A stretch of 9,059 nt of DNA from 20CM-2-65-7 sp035943355 (GTDB lineage Bacteria; Gemmatimonadota; Gemmatimonadetes; Gemmatimonadales; GWC2-71-9): contig DASZCG010000316.1 in the NCBI GenBank assembly GCA_035943355.1, forward strand, positions 1-9,059, given 5' to 3'. A program made the translations under genes and the position numbers. Positions 8,692 to 9,059 of this stretch are shown here, one piece after another. A model generated the notes under the pieces. The model was not told the origin of the DNA. It searched no databases and saw nothing but the letters and a program-made list of their open reading frames with translations. Position 1 is the first letter of the stretch, and each line of letters begins with the position of its first letter.

Positions 8692-8725
8692 ACAAAACAA
8701 CGGCGCTGGGGGCCACCCAGCGCCG
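8692..8725 (-). terminator. Intrinsic terminator of rpoC
   Basis: CGGCGCTGGG (8701-8710) and CCCAGCGCCG (8716-8725) form a perfect 10-bp stem with a 5-nt loop. On the minus strand the stem is followed by TTGTTTTGTC, a good U-tract. It begins about 41 nt after the rpoC stop and should end the rpoB-rpoC transcript here, isolating it from the str operon 5.3 kb away. Confidence 0.85.
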
Positions 8726-8734
8726 CTGCATTTC

Positions 8735-8766
8735 CAGTCCAACCGTCAGACAGTCCGACCGTCCGA
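8735..8766 (-). repeat. Four imperfect 8-bp tandem repeats directly after the rpoC stop
   Basis: Reading the minus strand immediately after the rpoC TAG, four consecutive 8-mers occur: TCGGACGG, TCGGACTG, TCTGACGG, TTGGACTG (consensus about TCGGACKG). They fill the space between the stop codon and the terminator hairpin. The first unit together with the stop codon matches the 11-mer at the susD stop. The function is unknown; it may be a genome-wide intergenic microsatellite. Confidence 0.65.
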
Positions 8767-9059
8767 CTACTCCGCTTCGACTTCTTGCGGGAACGGACTC
8801 GGCGCTGGTGCCGCGCCGGGCAACGCAGGCTCAACCGGCGGCGTCGGCGGCTGGAAGCCCTCCGGCGGCTCGATCTCGATGTCGTGATACCGGTAGATGC
8901 CGGTGCCCGCCGGAATCAAGTGCCCGATGATGATGTTCTCCTTTAACCCTAGCAGATCATCCTTGGCCCCGCGGATCGCCGCATCCGTCAACACGCGCGT
9001 CGTCTCCTGGAAGGAGGCCGCGGAGATGAACGACTGCGTCGTCAGGCTCGCCTTGGTGA
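8767..9059 (-). CDS. rpoC: RNA polymerase beta' subunit, C-terminal 96 codons (5' end outside window)
   Basis: RpoC is the largest core RNA polymerase subunit; this end packs near the omega subunit. The fragment reads TKASLTTQSFISAASFQETT, then RVLTDAAIRGAKDDLLGLKE and NIIIGHLIPAGTGIYRYHDI, matching the highly conserved C-terminal block of bacterial beta' (ISAASFQETT, GLKENVIVG, LIPAGTG in E. coli). After that comes a lineage-specific tail of about 33 residues rich in Pro, Ala and Glu (PPEGFQPPTPPVEPALPG, ending PQEVEAE), with stop TAG. The frame is open to the window edge. It is followed by a tandem repeat and a strong terminator rather than by rpsL. Confidence 0.97.
   Translation of the reverse strand, partial: TKASLTTQSFISAASFQETTRVLTDAAIRGAKDDLLGLKENIIIGHLIPAGTGIYRYHDIEIEPPEGFQPPTPPVEPALPGAAPAPSPFPQEVEAE

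Noticed and set aside
8573..8731. N-terminal extension of the propeller remnant from an ATG at 8731
   Set aside because: The extension is read through the rpoC terminator hairpin and shows no resemblance to the family, so it is not treated as coding.
3438..8766. A transposon or integrative element carrying susC-susD
   Set aside because: No transposase, integrase, terminal inverted repeats at matching ends or target duplication could be seen. The only inverted pair (11 bp) brackets the remnant, not the whole segment.

Overview
This GC-rich window is a bacterial chromosome segment built around the conserved rpoBC / str (rpsL-rpsG-fusA-tuf) neighbourhood. High GC, a SusC/SusD outer-membrane uptake pair, a VPS10/sortilin-like beta-propeller fragment and the particular EF-Tu N-terminus together suggest a Gram-negative relative of Gemmatimonadota. 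That placement is inferred from gene style, not from a phylogenetic marker search.

Layout, left to right. Positions 1-3437 hold the str operon on the minus strand, transcribed right to left: rpsL (S12, probable TTG start), rpsG (S7, overlapping rpsL by 4 nt as GTGA), a 186-nt structured gap, fusA (EF-G), a 45-nt gap containing a small palindrome, and the first 86 codons of tuf (EF-Tu), cut by the window edge. A sigma70-like promoter for this operon lies at 3484-3513. Positions 3438-3620 are a divergent intergenic region. Positions 3621-8074 hold a plus-strand, tightly coupled susC-susD pair (TonB-dependent transporter plus surface lipoprotein). Positions 8075-8766 hold no intact gene. They contain a minus-strand intrinsic terminator, the C-terminal remnant of a VPS10/BNR-type propeller protein, the intrinsic terminator of rpoC and a short 8-bp tandem repeat. 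Positions 8767-9059 are the C-terminal 96 codons of rpoC on the minus strand.

In many bacteria rpoC is followed directly by rpsL on the same strand. Here the two are separated by about 5.3 kb carrying an oppositely oriented nutrient-uptake pair and a decayed gene. rpoC is closed off by its own terminator, and rpsL has its own promoter, so the ancestral arrangement appears to have been split and each half rewired. The other notable points are a longer and divergent switch I region in EF-Tu (canonical RGITI replaced) and an attenuator-like hairpin with a T-tract just upstream of fusA. I saw no CRISPR array, tRNA, rRNA, transposase, phage gene or defence system. The window does not show a clear new multigene system.
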